Part shown: one piece after another, positions 1 through 5,662 of the stretch
Position numbering within the stretch: the first letter of the stretch is position 1
How the letters are laid out: every line of letters starts with the position of its first letter
DNA from: Desulfamplus sp.
Lineage (GTDB): Bacteria > Desulfobacterota > Desulfobacteria > Desulfobacterales > Desulfobacteraceae
NCBI GenBank assembly: GCA_015231395.1
Contig: JADGBP010000049.1
Location: 2,801 to 10,114, forward strand
Reading direction: 5' to 3'
DNA: 7,314 nt
The notes under the pieces: model-generated
What the model was told of the DNA's origin: nothing
What the model saw: only the letters and a program-made list of their open reading frames with translations
Databases searched by the model: none
Translations under genes and position numbers: made by a program

Positions 1-43
1 ATTCCTGCGGAGAAAAGCAGATTGATTAATGGGGGAATGCGGT

Positions 44-151
44 CATAAAAAGCTATCAACAGGATACGATCATAAGAAAGCATGAACAGAATACTGCCAT
101 AAGAAAGCATGAACAGAATACTGCCATAATAAAGCATGAGCAGGGTTCGAT
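44..151 (+). repeat. 27-bp tandem repeat, 4 units, at the 5' end of the radical SAM frame
   Basis: Four contiguous 27-bp units lie at 44-70, 71-97, 98-124 and 125-151. Units 2 and 3 are identical, units 1 and 4 are diverged, and the first bases of a fifth decaying copy follow at 152. Each unit begins CATAA. Because 27 is a multiple of 3, the array stays in the frame of the downstream radical SAM gene and reads as a 9-residue repeat (IIRKHEQNT type), leading straight into the conserved N-terminus. In another frame, units 2 to 4 each hold an ATG followed six codons later by TAA. There are no spacers, so it is not a CRISPR array. Confidence 0.9.
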
Positions 152-215
152 CATAAAAAGGCAAAAAGGACTGATACAAATCGGTCTTGTTTATCCCAAC
201 ACGTATCAGGCAGGA

Positions 216-2057
216 ATGTCAAATCTTGGATTTCAGTCTGTTTATGGTCTTCTGAATAATTATGACCATGTGTCATGCCAAAGATTCTTCCTGCCGGATA
301 TAACTACTAAAAAAAAAATTTTGACACAAACCGTACCCAGTGGCAAAAAAATAAATGCGGCTAAGACAAACTCTCGGCTTGTTAAAAACTCTGGAAATCT
401 TGAAACCGTTGGAGTTATGACAAACTCTGGCAATGTTAAAAACTCTGGAGTTATGACAAACTCTCCAAATGCAAAAAACTCTGGAAATGTGAAAACATTT
501 GGTCAATTGACAAGCTGTGAAACTGGTTTCCCCCTTTCTTGTTGTGATATAGTAGCTTTCTCAGTATCATTTGAAAATGATTATATTAATATTCTCTCCA
601 TACTCATTAATGCAGGCATCCCTCTAAAGTATTCTGACAGAACATCTTCACACCCCTTCATAATTGCTGGAGGGGTGGCCTGTTTTTTAAACCCCGAACC
701 AGTTGCACCATTTATTGACTGTTTCCTGCTTGGGGAAGCTGAAGTGTTGATTCCAGCTTTTCTTGCCATTTACTCTCCTGACACTCCGCATGAACTTCTT
801 AAAAAACAACTCGCCTTGATCGTTAAAGGTTCCTATGTTCCTGCTTTTTATGAACCAGAATATGATACAAACGGTCATTTTTCCGGAATAATGCCTTTGC
901 ATGATGACATTCCTGCAAAAGTTGATGTTCAGCATCTCAATAGTCTTGATAATATAAGCACTACGACTCGTGTCCTAACCCCTGATACTATATTTAACAA
1001 TACCGTTTTGATTGAAACCGGACGGGGATGTCACCACGGATGTCGTTTTTGCAGTGCTGGTTTTATTTACAGACCTCCAAGGTTATATCCTGACCAAACT
1101 ATAAAAGATGCCATGGACAAGGCAAAAGATCTTACAGACAAAGTAGGGCTTGTAAGTGCCGCTGTATCAGATCATCCTGGTATCAACCATATCTGTGCCA
1201 GCGGAATTGCCAGTAATCTCCAGATTTCCTTCAGCTCCTTGCGATTAGATGCCCTGTCTGACGAAACTATAGAGACTCTTGTCAAATCCTCGGTAAAAAC
1301 CGCGACAATTGCACCAGAAGCCGGTTCCCAAAGAATGAGGAATATCATCAACAAGAAAATCACTGAAAACCAGATTCTTTCGGCTGTTGAACGGCTTGTA
1401 GAACATGGCATCATGAATCTCAAGCTCTATTTCATGGTTGGACTTCCTTTTGAAGAAGAGGAAGATATCATACAGATTGTGCGACTTACGGAAAAAATCA
1501 AGGATGTTTTTCTTGATGCAAGCAGAAAAAATAAAAAGATTGGAATCATCACCCTGAGCGTCAATCCTTTTATTCCAAAACCTACGACACCTTTTCAATG
1601 GTGTGCCATGGATAGTTCTTCTGTTTTTAAGAAAAAAGTTGCCATTATTAGAGATGGACTCAAAAGAGTGGCTAATGTCACAGTTAATGCAGAGTCACCA
1701 AAAACAGCCATTATAAATGCCATGCTATCCAGAGGAGACAGACGAATGGCGGATCTGCTTGAGATAGCATTGGAAAAAGGATGGTCAACTGCTATCAAGA
1801 GTCTGCAAGCCTTAACAGAACCTAAGGATATAATAGAACCCAAGAATATAATAGCCAATGTGCCGGTAAAAATAGGGCTTGGATCGGAAGATATAATATG
1901 TCGTTCAATTGATCTAAATTCGCATCTGCCTTGGGATATTCTTGATACAGGCATTAAAAAAGAGTTTTTGATAAAAGAGTTTCAACGGGCACAGGAACAG
2001 AAAATTTCTCCGGACTGTCCGATGATAGAATGTAGCCGTTGTGGTATATGCAGATAG
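216..2057 (+). CDS. Radical SAM protein with B12-binding-like N-terminal region (TIGR03960-like)
   Basis: This is a 613-residue product from the first in-frame ATG. The radical SAM motif is C272-x3-C276-x2-C279 (GRGCHHGCRFC), which binds a [4Fe-4S] cluster and S-adenosylmethionine. Downstream are further barrel signatures: a serine-rich SSLRLDAL strand, the APEAGSQRMR segment and the FMVGLPFEEEEDI segment. The N-terminal part (IIAGGVACFLNPEPVAPFIDCFLLGEAE) resembles the Rossmann-like B12-binding region of B12-binding radical SAM proteins. No DxHxxG cobalamin motif is evident, so binding is unproven. The C-terminus has four cysteines, C601, C606, C609 and C612, possibly a second cluster. Residues 51-98 are an 18-bp-repeat insertion inside the N-terminal region. 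The frame is open from 30, and the conserved motif IGLVYPNTYQAGM begins upstream of this ATG, so the true start is probably earlier, although no in-frame ATG, GTG or TTG exists there. The reaction and substrate are unknown. The family assignment is from memory of the family pattern. Confidence 0.85.
   Translation: MSNLGFQSVYGLLNNYDHVSCQRFFLPDITTKKKILTQTVPSGKKINAAKTNSRLVKNSGNLETVGVMTNSGNVKNSGVMTNSPNAKNSGNVKTFGQLTSCETGFPLSCCDIVAFSVSFENDYINILSILINAGIPLKYSDRTSSHPFIIAGGVACFLNPEPVAPFIDCFLLGEAEVLIPAFLAIYSPDTPHELLKKQLALIVKGSYVPAFYEPEYDTNGHFSGIMPLHDDIPAKVDVQHLNSLDNISTTTRVLTPDTIFNNTVLIETGRGCHHGCRFCSAGFIYRPPRLYPDQTIKDAMDKAKDLTDKVGLVSAAVSDHPGINHICASGIASNLQISFSSLRLDALSDETIETLVKSSVKTATIAPEAGSQRMRNIINKKITENQILSAVERLVEHGIMNLKLYFMVGLPFEEEEDIIQIVRLTEKIKDVFLDASRKNKKIGIITLSVNPFIPKPTTPFQWCAMDSSSVFKKKVAIIRDGLKRVANVTVNAESPKTAIINAMLSRGDRRMADLLEIALEKGWSTAIKSLQALTEPKDIIEPKNIIANVPVKIGLGSEDIICRSIDLNSHLPWDILDTGIKKEFLIKEFQRAQEQKISPDCPMIECSRCGICR
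366..509 (+). repeat. 18-bp in-frame tandem repeat, 8 units, inside the radical SAM gene
   Basis: Eight contiguous 18-bp units start at 366, 384, 402, 420, 438, 456, 474 and 492. The best-conserved form is AAAAACTCTGGAAATGTT. They encode a six-residue repeat of the pattern (K/T)NSGN(V/M), covering residues 51-98 and rich in Asn, Ser, Lys and Thr. The flanking protein (FFLPD before, then GFPLSCCDIVAFSVSFENDY after) is what related proteins normally carry close together, so the array looks like a repeat expansion in a surface loop. The frame is kept throughout. Confidence 0.9.
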
Positions 2058-2130
2058 TAATTTGTCGTAGTGACATGTGCAGATAGTAATTTGTCATGGT
2101 GACATGTGTAGATGGTAATTTGTTATTCTG
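2049..2130 (+). repeat. 29-bp tandem repeat spanning the radical SAM stop codon
   Basis: Two near-identical 29-bp units (2049-2077 and 2078-2106, starting TGCAGATAGTAATTTGTC) are followed by a diverged partial third (2107 to about 2130). The first unit starts inside the last codons of the radical SAM gene (TGC AGA TAG = Cys-Arg-stop), so the gene's 3' end itself has been duplicated downstream. No Rho-independent terminator is visible here. Confidence 0.85.
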
Positions 2131-2152
2131 GTTGAGCTGTAATCAAAAAGGC

Positions 2153-2181
2153 TTGACACTCGTAAAAAGCTCATCTATGAA
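2153..2181 (+). promoter_or_regulatory. sigma70-type promoter of the solute-binding protein gene
   Basis: A perfect -35 TTGACA (2153-2158), a 17-bp spacer and a -10 TATGAA (2176-2181, 5 of 6 to TATAAT) lie 62 bp before the start codon at 2244. This implies a separate transcript for the solute-binding gene with a leader of about 55 nt. The imperfect inverted bases around CGTAAAAAGC and GCTGTTTTTCG overlap the -10 region, but I cannot assign a regulator. Confidence 0.7.
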
Positions 2182-2243
2182 ATACGCTGTTTTTCGTATA
2201 GGAATTTTATTACAAAATACTACTTTAAAAGGAGAGGATTTCA

Positions 2244-3410
2244 ATGCAACAGAGGAAAATTAGTATCGTCACATTAGTATTGGCACTTTGCGTTATGCTC
2301 GTGCTTTCGTCAGTTATGACTCAGTCAGTCCTGGCAGAATCAGTCTATAAAATAGGGGGTATATTTGCGGTCACAGGCCCGGCATCTTTTCTTGGAGATC
2401 CTGAAAAGAAAAGCATGGAGATGATGGTTGAGCAGATCAATGCCGCAGGTGGTATTGACGGACATATGTTAGAAGCGGTGATCTATGATTCTGAAGGAGA
2501 TCCTGCAAAAGCTGTAACTGCCGTGAACAAACTGCTTCATAAAGACAATGTTATTGCCATTATAGGCCCAAGTGCCACCCCTACAACTCTTGCCATTGTT
2601 AATTTTGTTGAAAAAGCACAGGTTCCGCTTATCAGTTGTGCTGCTGGTATTGATATCACTTCACCTGTAAAACCATGGGTTTTCAAGACAGCACAGAGTG
2701 ATCTTCTTGCAGTTGCGGCTATTTACAAACAGATGCAGACAAAAAATATTAAAACAATAGGTATCATAACTGTAGCAAACGCATTTGGTGAGAGTGGAAA
2801 AAACCAGCTTATCAGTCAGGCTAAAAATTTTGGTATTAAAGTTGTACGGCAGGAGAGTTTTGGCCCAAATGACACTGATACCACTGCCCAGTTGACAAAA
2901 ATCAAATCAACTTCCCCTGATGCCATTGTATGCTGGGGAACAAATCCAGGGCCTGCGGTAGTTGCAAAAAATATCAAACAGCTCAAAATAGATATTCCGC
3001 TTTACCAGAGTCATGGGGTTGCCTCTCCTAAGTTTATTGAACTTGCAGGAGATGCGGCGGAAGGTATTATCCTTCCCACCGGTAAAATTCTGGTTACCAA
3101 ACTTCTTGCGGCAGATGATCCTCAAAAAAATATACTGGAGAAATATGAAGCGGATTACACTGCAAAATTTAACTCTAATGTATCTGGTTTTGGCGGATAT
3201 GCCTATGATGCCATGAATATTCTTGCCAATGCTATAAAAGGAAGTGGTGGCGATAAAAACAAGATACGGGCTGCATTGGAATCTACTCAGAAATATGTTG
3301 GTGTTACCGGAGAGTTCAATTTTTCCGCTACTGATCACAATGGTCTGTCGCCGGAAGCCTTTGTGATGGTTGAAATTAAGGGCGGAACTTGGAAAATGCT
3401 GGATAAGTAA
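2244..3410 (+). CDS. Branched-chain amino acid ABC transporter substrate-binding protein (LivJ/LivK type)
   Basis: A 388-residue periplasmic solute-binding protein of the type 1 periplasmic-binding fold (Peripla_BP_6, hydrophobic amino acid uptake group). It would capture a ligand in the periplasm and deliver it to an ABC permease. Residues 1-31 are a Sec signal peptide with a long hydrophobic core and a cleavage site after SVLA. C16 is not in a proper lipobox (LALC has Leu before Cys), so it is probably soluble. The mature start YKIGGIFAVTGPASFLGDP, the INAAGGIDG segment, the DSEGDPAKAVTAVNKL strand and the IGPSATPTT loop are family hallmarks, and the length is typical. The start is supported by a strong Shine-Dalgarno, GGAGAGG at 2231-2237, 6 nt before the ATG. 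No livHMGF permease or ATPase genes follow (the next 900 bp are gene-free), so it is an orphan here. The ligand is not predictable: aromatic acids, amides or other small molecules are also bound by this family. Confidence 0.93.
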   Translation: MQQRKISIVTLVLALCVMLVLSSVMTQSVLAESVYKIGGIFAVTGPASFLGDPEKKSMEMMVEQINAAGGIDGHMLEAVIYDSEGDPAKAVTAVNKLLHKDNVIAIIGPSATPTTLAIVNFVEKAQVPLISCAAGIDITSPVKPWVFKTAQSDLLAVAAIYKQMQTKNIKTIGIITVANAFGESGKNQLISQAKNFGIKVVRQESFGPNDTDTTAQLTKIKSTSPDAIVCWGTNPGPAVVAKNIKQLKIDIPLYQSHGVASPKFIELAGDAAEGIILPTGKILVTKLLAADDPQKNILEKYEADYTAKFNSNVSGFGGYAYDAMNILANAIKGSGGDKNKIRAALESTQKYVGVTGEFNFSATDHNGLSPEAFVMVEIKGGTWKMLDK

Positions 3411-3473
3411 CTTTAAAATAGACCTCCTGCAAAATTCATTTTCCATCAAGTAACATCAAGGGTCAAACCTGGA

Positions 3474-3515
3474 GTGTCCAAATAGTGAGCAAACCGCATA
3501 TGGCGATTTGGACAC
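3474..3515. repeat. Inverted repeat after the solute-binding protein gene
   Basis: GTGTCCAAAT (3474-3483) and its exact complement ATTTGGACAC (3506-3515) flank a 22-nt loop. It is located 64 bp after the stop codon. No T-tract follows on either side, so it is not a classical Rho-independent terminator. It could be an RNA 3'-end stabilising hairpin or a protein-binding site. Confidence 0.6.
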
Positions 3516-3570
3516 CTCAAGTTAAGTTAACGACCTCTGTATCCAAATAAGATAAGGGTTTGCTGTAAAA

Positions 3571-3709
3571 TTGCCTTGATAATAGTCCATTTGAGTTATT
3601 ATCAGGGCAAATTGACCTGATAAGTTCGGATTTAGGGCATTATCAGGGCAATAATTCCTTGATAATATTGAAATTAAGGTATTATCAGGGGAAAAATACC
3701 TGATAATCA
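3571..3709. repeat. Array of seven alternating-orientation 12-mers (core TTATCAGGGCAA)
   Basis: Forward copies of TTATCAGGGCAA-like sequence begin at 3599, 3640 and 3682. Reverse copies (TTGCCTTGATAA-like) begin at about 3571, 3612, 3655 and 3698. Same-orientation copies are spaced 41-43 bp, so the unit is a palindromic pair repeated about 3.5 times. The array can fold into successive hairpins, such as 3571-3584 with 3597-3610 (14 pairs with one G.T) and 3681-3689 with 3699-3707 (9 perfect pairs). It may be an operator array, a REP-like intergenic repeat or an RNA-structural element. Confidence 0.8.
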
Positions 3710-3768
3710 ATGGTTAGATTTTTTGCAATATTGATCTTTGTACAAAGAAATAGTGTTGGTCATCTATA

Positions 3769-3973
3769 ATACCAATTGCGAAAACTAATCTGCTAAATAA
3801 ATTGAGTATAAGTAGCTCATCAATAGTTTTGTACCAAAATTTAAATGTAACTTTTTGAATTAACGGGCATCAGCTCAAATAAAAATGGTACAAAATTATT
3901 GCTAAGGTACTTAGTTTCAACAATATATAGGATATAGAAATTAAAATGGCATATGAGTTTTCTCAATTGGTAT
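3769..3973. mobile_element. 205-bp palindromic MITE-like element
   Basis: Terminal inverted repeats of 18 bp match at 17 of 18 positions: ATACCAATTGCGAAAACT at 3769-3786 and the complement of ATACCAATTGAGAAAACT at 3956-3973. A second, inner inverted pair (3809-3836 and 3886-3913) matches at 24 of 28 positions, so most of the element is one imperfect hairpin around a 49-nt loop. No open reading frame is inside. A TA sits at each end of CCAATTG, compatible with TA-targeting (IS630/mariner-type) non-autonomous elements, but the TA is too short to prove a target duplication. Confidence 0.65.
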
Positions 3974-4238
3974 AAAACCACAAATACTGACAGGGACTCT
4001 GGTGGATTTTGTAACATCAATCATCTGATTTGCACAAAACAATGAGAGTATTTAGGGGATGCCCATGAATGCTCATTTTATATTTGTGCGATTTTTGCAC
4101 TAAGTACCTATGGTGCAGATATATGGTCGAATATATCATTAGTTAATTAATTTATACAATTACAATATATTAAAAGTTATCAGGAAAATTGAAACAGGGA
4201 CTCCCTGACTGATGCTTTTTGAAATACATTGATACTTT

Positions 4239-4276
4239 TTGACGGTTTTGACAACTTTTGTAACGAATTTTACTTA
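4239..4276 (+). promoter_or_regulatory. Weak promoter-like region before the YkgJ-family gene
   Basis: Two -35-like motifs, TTGACG (4239-4244) and TTGACA (4248-4253), lie 9 bp apart in AT-rich DNA about 85 bp before the start codon. The -10 regions at proper spacing (TAACGA at 4261, TACTTA at 4271) are poor matches, so this is tentative. Confidence 0.3.
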
Positions 4277-4333
4277 TTTTGATGACTATTCCATCCGTAG
4301 GTTTAGTCTACTACCCCAAAAGGATGCTTACTT

Positions 4334-4864
4334 ATGTCTGAAAAACAAGCTGCCAATGGAAAACAAGGCACTTATCATTCTTGTGCAGTGTGCCCCGCTG
4401 ATAATAACTGCTGTTCGAAATTCAATGTGAATGATGGTGGGATACAAAACGCTTTTTTGTTTATCTCTGAGATTGATAGAGTCGAAGAATATACTGGGAT
4501 AGACCGCTATACCTTTATTGAATCCAAGAAATATCCCGATGCAAAGGTTATTTATTATATTAAAAGCTCAGAGCATGTATGTTTTTTCTATCAAAACAAT
4601 AAATGTGTCATCTACCCAGTCAGACCCATAATCTGTTCCTTATTTCCATTCGATTTAAAGGAGCATAATGGTAATCTCCGTTGGGTTTTCTATACTCAAA
4701 TTTGCACGATTCCCTTTAATTACAGCAAGCATTTTGAAAATGCCAAAACAGCATTGAAACACTCAGGTATTATTAAAAGAGAGATTATAGCCTACATTCA
4801 AGAAGATGGACCAAGTATGGCACATCATGCCTACATCGATTTGGGTCCAGTTGAACTTTGTTAA
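4334..4864 (+). CDS. YkgJ-family cysteine-cluster protein (putative zinc/iron-chelating)
   Basis: This 176-residue protein has the layout of the YkgJ/UPF0153 (CxxCxxxCC, putative metal-chelating) family. An N-terminal cluster C17-x2-C20-x5-C26-C27 is followed by an ISEIDRVEEYTG segment, then C83-FFYQNNK-C91-VIYPVRP-II-C101-SLFPF, and C124. The IYxxRPxxCxxFPF signature is the family's most recognisable part. Members probably hold an Fe-S cluster or zinc, and their cellular role is unknown. The start is supported by AGGA at 4321-4324, 9 nt before the ATG. The gene stands alone, with 923 bp of non-coding DNA before it and about 800 bp after it. No terminator is evident. A different reading of the first part (4239-4430, other frame) lacks a ribosome binding site and any family signature. 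Confidence 0.85.
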   Translation: MSEKQAANGKQGTYHSCAVCPADNNCCSKFNVNDGGIQNAFLFISEIDRVEEYTGIDRYTFIESKKYPDAKVIYYIKSSEHVCFFYQNNKCVIYPVRPIICSLFPFDLKEHNGNLRWVFYTQICTIPFNYSKHFENAKTALKHSGIIKREIIAYIQEDGPSMAHHAYIDLGPVELC

Positions 4865-5075
4865 TACATCAAAAATAAGGAACGATATGCCGCCGATCGA
4901 ATTTTGTGACTACAAGGACGGGCATAGAAGGAACTGTCATTCTTTGATAACTCACTAAGTTTTATGAAAAGAAATGAAAATAAAAGATTAGACACAAGAA
5001 CTATATCTCATATCTAAAACTCGAAAAAGTGAATTCTTATTAAACCTTTAACTATCTGAAGATAATTTTACTATT

Positions 5076-5199
5076 TGTGAACCGGCCAATCTGAAAAGTG
5101 ATATTATGTGCAGATCAGAATTTAAGAGGTTAATTTCAGATATGAAACGCTTCAGACAAAATTGCACATAAAGTTCGTTTTCAGAATGGCCGGTTCACA
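5076..5199. mobile_element. 124-bp palindromic element (MITE-like or cruciform-forming)
   Basis: The ends form a 22-bp inverted repeat with one mismatch: TGTGAACCGGCCA begins 5076-5097, and its complement lies at 5178-5199. A second perfect 9-bp pair, TTATGTGCA (5104-5112) and TGCACATAA (5163-5171), lies at the matching inner position, so the element folds as a long interrupted hairpin around a 50-nt loop. There is no coding capacity. I could not find a convincing target duplication, so mobile origin is inferred only from the structure. Confidence 0.55.
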
Positions 5200-5358
5200 T
5201 TTATCAAAAAATCTTGATAGTTGAGAATCAGCATTTGTTGTGGTTGAAGATGATGGTTTTTAACAAACTTGACGATGATGCAGAGTTATGAATATTATAC
5301 TGGTCATAAACGAGAAAAATCTATCTATTGCGAAAAACTCGTATCAAAAAAACGAAAA

Positions 5359-5366
5359 ACAAAATC
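5359..5366 (+). repeat. 8-bp target-site duplication, left copy
   Basis: ACAAAATC at 5359-5366 is repeated exactly at 5555-5562, immediately outside the terminal inverted repeats of the 188-bp element between them. This is the footprint expected of a transposition event. Confidence 0.8.
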
Positions 5367-5400
5367 GGCTACCCACTTAAGGCGGGACACTTTTGATGCC

Positions 5401-5450
5401 ATGACGCAGGCATGACGCAAAAATGACGCATGTTTGTAGTTTTATGACGC
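5401..5450 (+). repeat. Four ATGACGC direct repeats phased at 11, 11 and 21 bp
   Basis: Exact ATGACGC copies lie at 5401-5407, 5412-5418, 5423-5429 and 5444-5450, inside the MITE near its left end. The spacing is about one, one and two helical turns, placing all copies on the same face of the DNA. They could be binding sites for a transposase or regulator. Confidence 0.7.
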
Positions 5451-5481
5451 GCTTAATCTATTGATTAAATAGGATATATTT

Positions 5482-5511
5482 TTGTCATACCTTTAAGATT
5501 AATAGAATAAT
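5482..5511 (+). promoter_or_regulatory. Promoter-like sequence inside the MITE, reading into the cassettes
   Basis: TTGTCA (5482-5487, 5 of 6 to the -35 consensus), an 18-bp spacer and AATAAT (5506-5511, 5 of 6 to the -10 consensus). Transcription from here would run through attC1 into the EVE-HNH gene about 160 bp downstream. The local AT richness makes chance matches likely, so this is a candidate only. Confidence 0.35.
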
Positions 5512-5559
5512 ATGTGAGTTTCATTTTTGACTATCCCGCCTTAAGTGGGTACCCACAAA

Positions 5560-5648
5560 ATCTAACCCGGCGCTGAACTCGGACGCAAAAGGGTTCCGGT
5601 CGCTATCGCTCCCTCCACCCTTTTGCGCCGGTTAGCTTAGCGTTATGT
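5560..5648 (+). other. attC1 recombination site (complete)
   Basis: Left core R'' ATCTAAC (5560-5566) fits RYYYAAC. Right core R' GTTATGT (5642-5648) fits GTTRRRY except at one base. The TAAC/GTTA cores pair. After a 5-nt unpaired central spacer on each side, the L boxes pair: 5572-5574 with 5634-5636, 5576-5578 with 5631-5633, and 5580-5582 with 5628-5630, leaving G5575, T5579 and A5583 as extrahelical bases. A perfect 10-bp inner stem (CGCAAAAGGG 5584-5593, CCCTTTTGCG 5618-5627) closes a 24-nt terminal loop. This is the full single-strand hairpin recognised by integron integrases. Recombination is expected between G5642 and T5643. Confidence 0.88.
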
Positions 5649-5662
5649 GTGGTCTAATGTGT

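Larger units (their letters stand above)
3411..4333. other. 923-bp gene-free spacer containing palindromic repeats and a MITE-like element
   Basis: No convincing coding sequence is present on either strand. The spacer is AT-rich and holds, in order: a 10-bp inverted repeat (3474-3515), a 7-copy alternating 12-mer array (3571-3709), a 12-bp palindrome CTTTGTACAAAG (3736-3747), a 205-bp palindromic element (3769-3973) and promoter-like TTGAC motifs just before the next gene. In 3974-4238 I see only a 9-bp direct repeat CAGGGACTC (3991-3999 and 4195-4203) and one extra TTATCAGG at about 4177. Confidence 0.7.
4865..5366. other. Gene-free spacer before the cassette array
   Basis: No open reading frame with a ribosome binding site or recognisable product is seen in 4865-5366. 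Apart from the palindromic element at 5076-5199, the sequence is plain AT-rich DNA. No integron integrase (which would be expected to read leftward from about here) and no clear attI site is present. Confidence 0.6.
5367..5554. mobile_element. 188-bp MITE with 21-bp terminal inverted repeats and 8-bp target duplication
   Basis: The terminal inverted repeats are 5367-5387 and 5534-5554, matching at 20 of 21 positions, including an uninterrupted 18-bp perfect part, TACCCACTTAAGGCGGGA and its complement. Perfect 8-bp direct repeats (ACAAAATC) flank it. The interior has no transposase or open reading frame, so it is a non-autonomous element that must have been moved in trans. An 8-bp duplication occurs in several IS families (for example IS1595, IS256 and ISAs1), and I cannot choose between them. 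Inside are four ATGACGC copies and a promoter-like sequence pointing right. The right duplication overlaps the left core of attC1. Confidence 0.85.

Noticed and set aside
1..48. C-terminus of an upstream gene (frame 1, ending at TAA 46-48)
   Set aside because: Only 15 codons are visible, with no recognisable motif; equally short open stretches exist in the other frames.
273..506. 77-codon - strand frame with repeated ISRVF/CHNSRVF motifs
   Set aside because: The apparent protein repeat is only the antisense of the 18-bp tandem array in the radical SAM gene.
44..509. CRISPR array
   Set aside because: The repeats are contiguous without unique spacers and lie within or beside a coding frame.
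2280..2294. Lipoprotein signal in the solute-binding protein (C16)
   Set aside because: The residue before the cysteine is Leu, which does not fit a lipobox, and a normal signal peptidase I site (VLA) follows at residue 31.
2907..3449. 180-codon open frame on the - strand
   Set aside because: It lies antisense to the well-supported solute-binding protein, has no recognisable domain, and its composition is that of a reverse-frame shadow.
3474..3515. Rho-independent terminator after the solute-binding gene
   Set aside because: The stem has a 22-nt loop and no T-tract on either side.
3522..3710. 62-codon - strand frame with an internal SPDN/CPDN repeat
   Set aside because: It is read across the palindromic 12-mer array; the repeat is explained by the DNA, and there is no ribosome binding site.
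4239..4430. 63-codon + strand frame before the YkgJ-family gene
   Set aside because: It overlaps the YkgJ-family gene in another frame, has no Shine-Dalgarno site and no family features.
5236..5290. Short ATG ATG frame (13 codons) at about 5250
   Set aside because: Very short, no ribosome binding site and no similarity recognised.
4865..5366. Integron integrase gene or attI upstream of attC1
   Set aside because: No leftward open frame of integrase size or tyrosine-recombinase motif is present, and no attI-like GTTRRRY with flanking direct repeats could be recognised.
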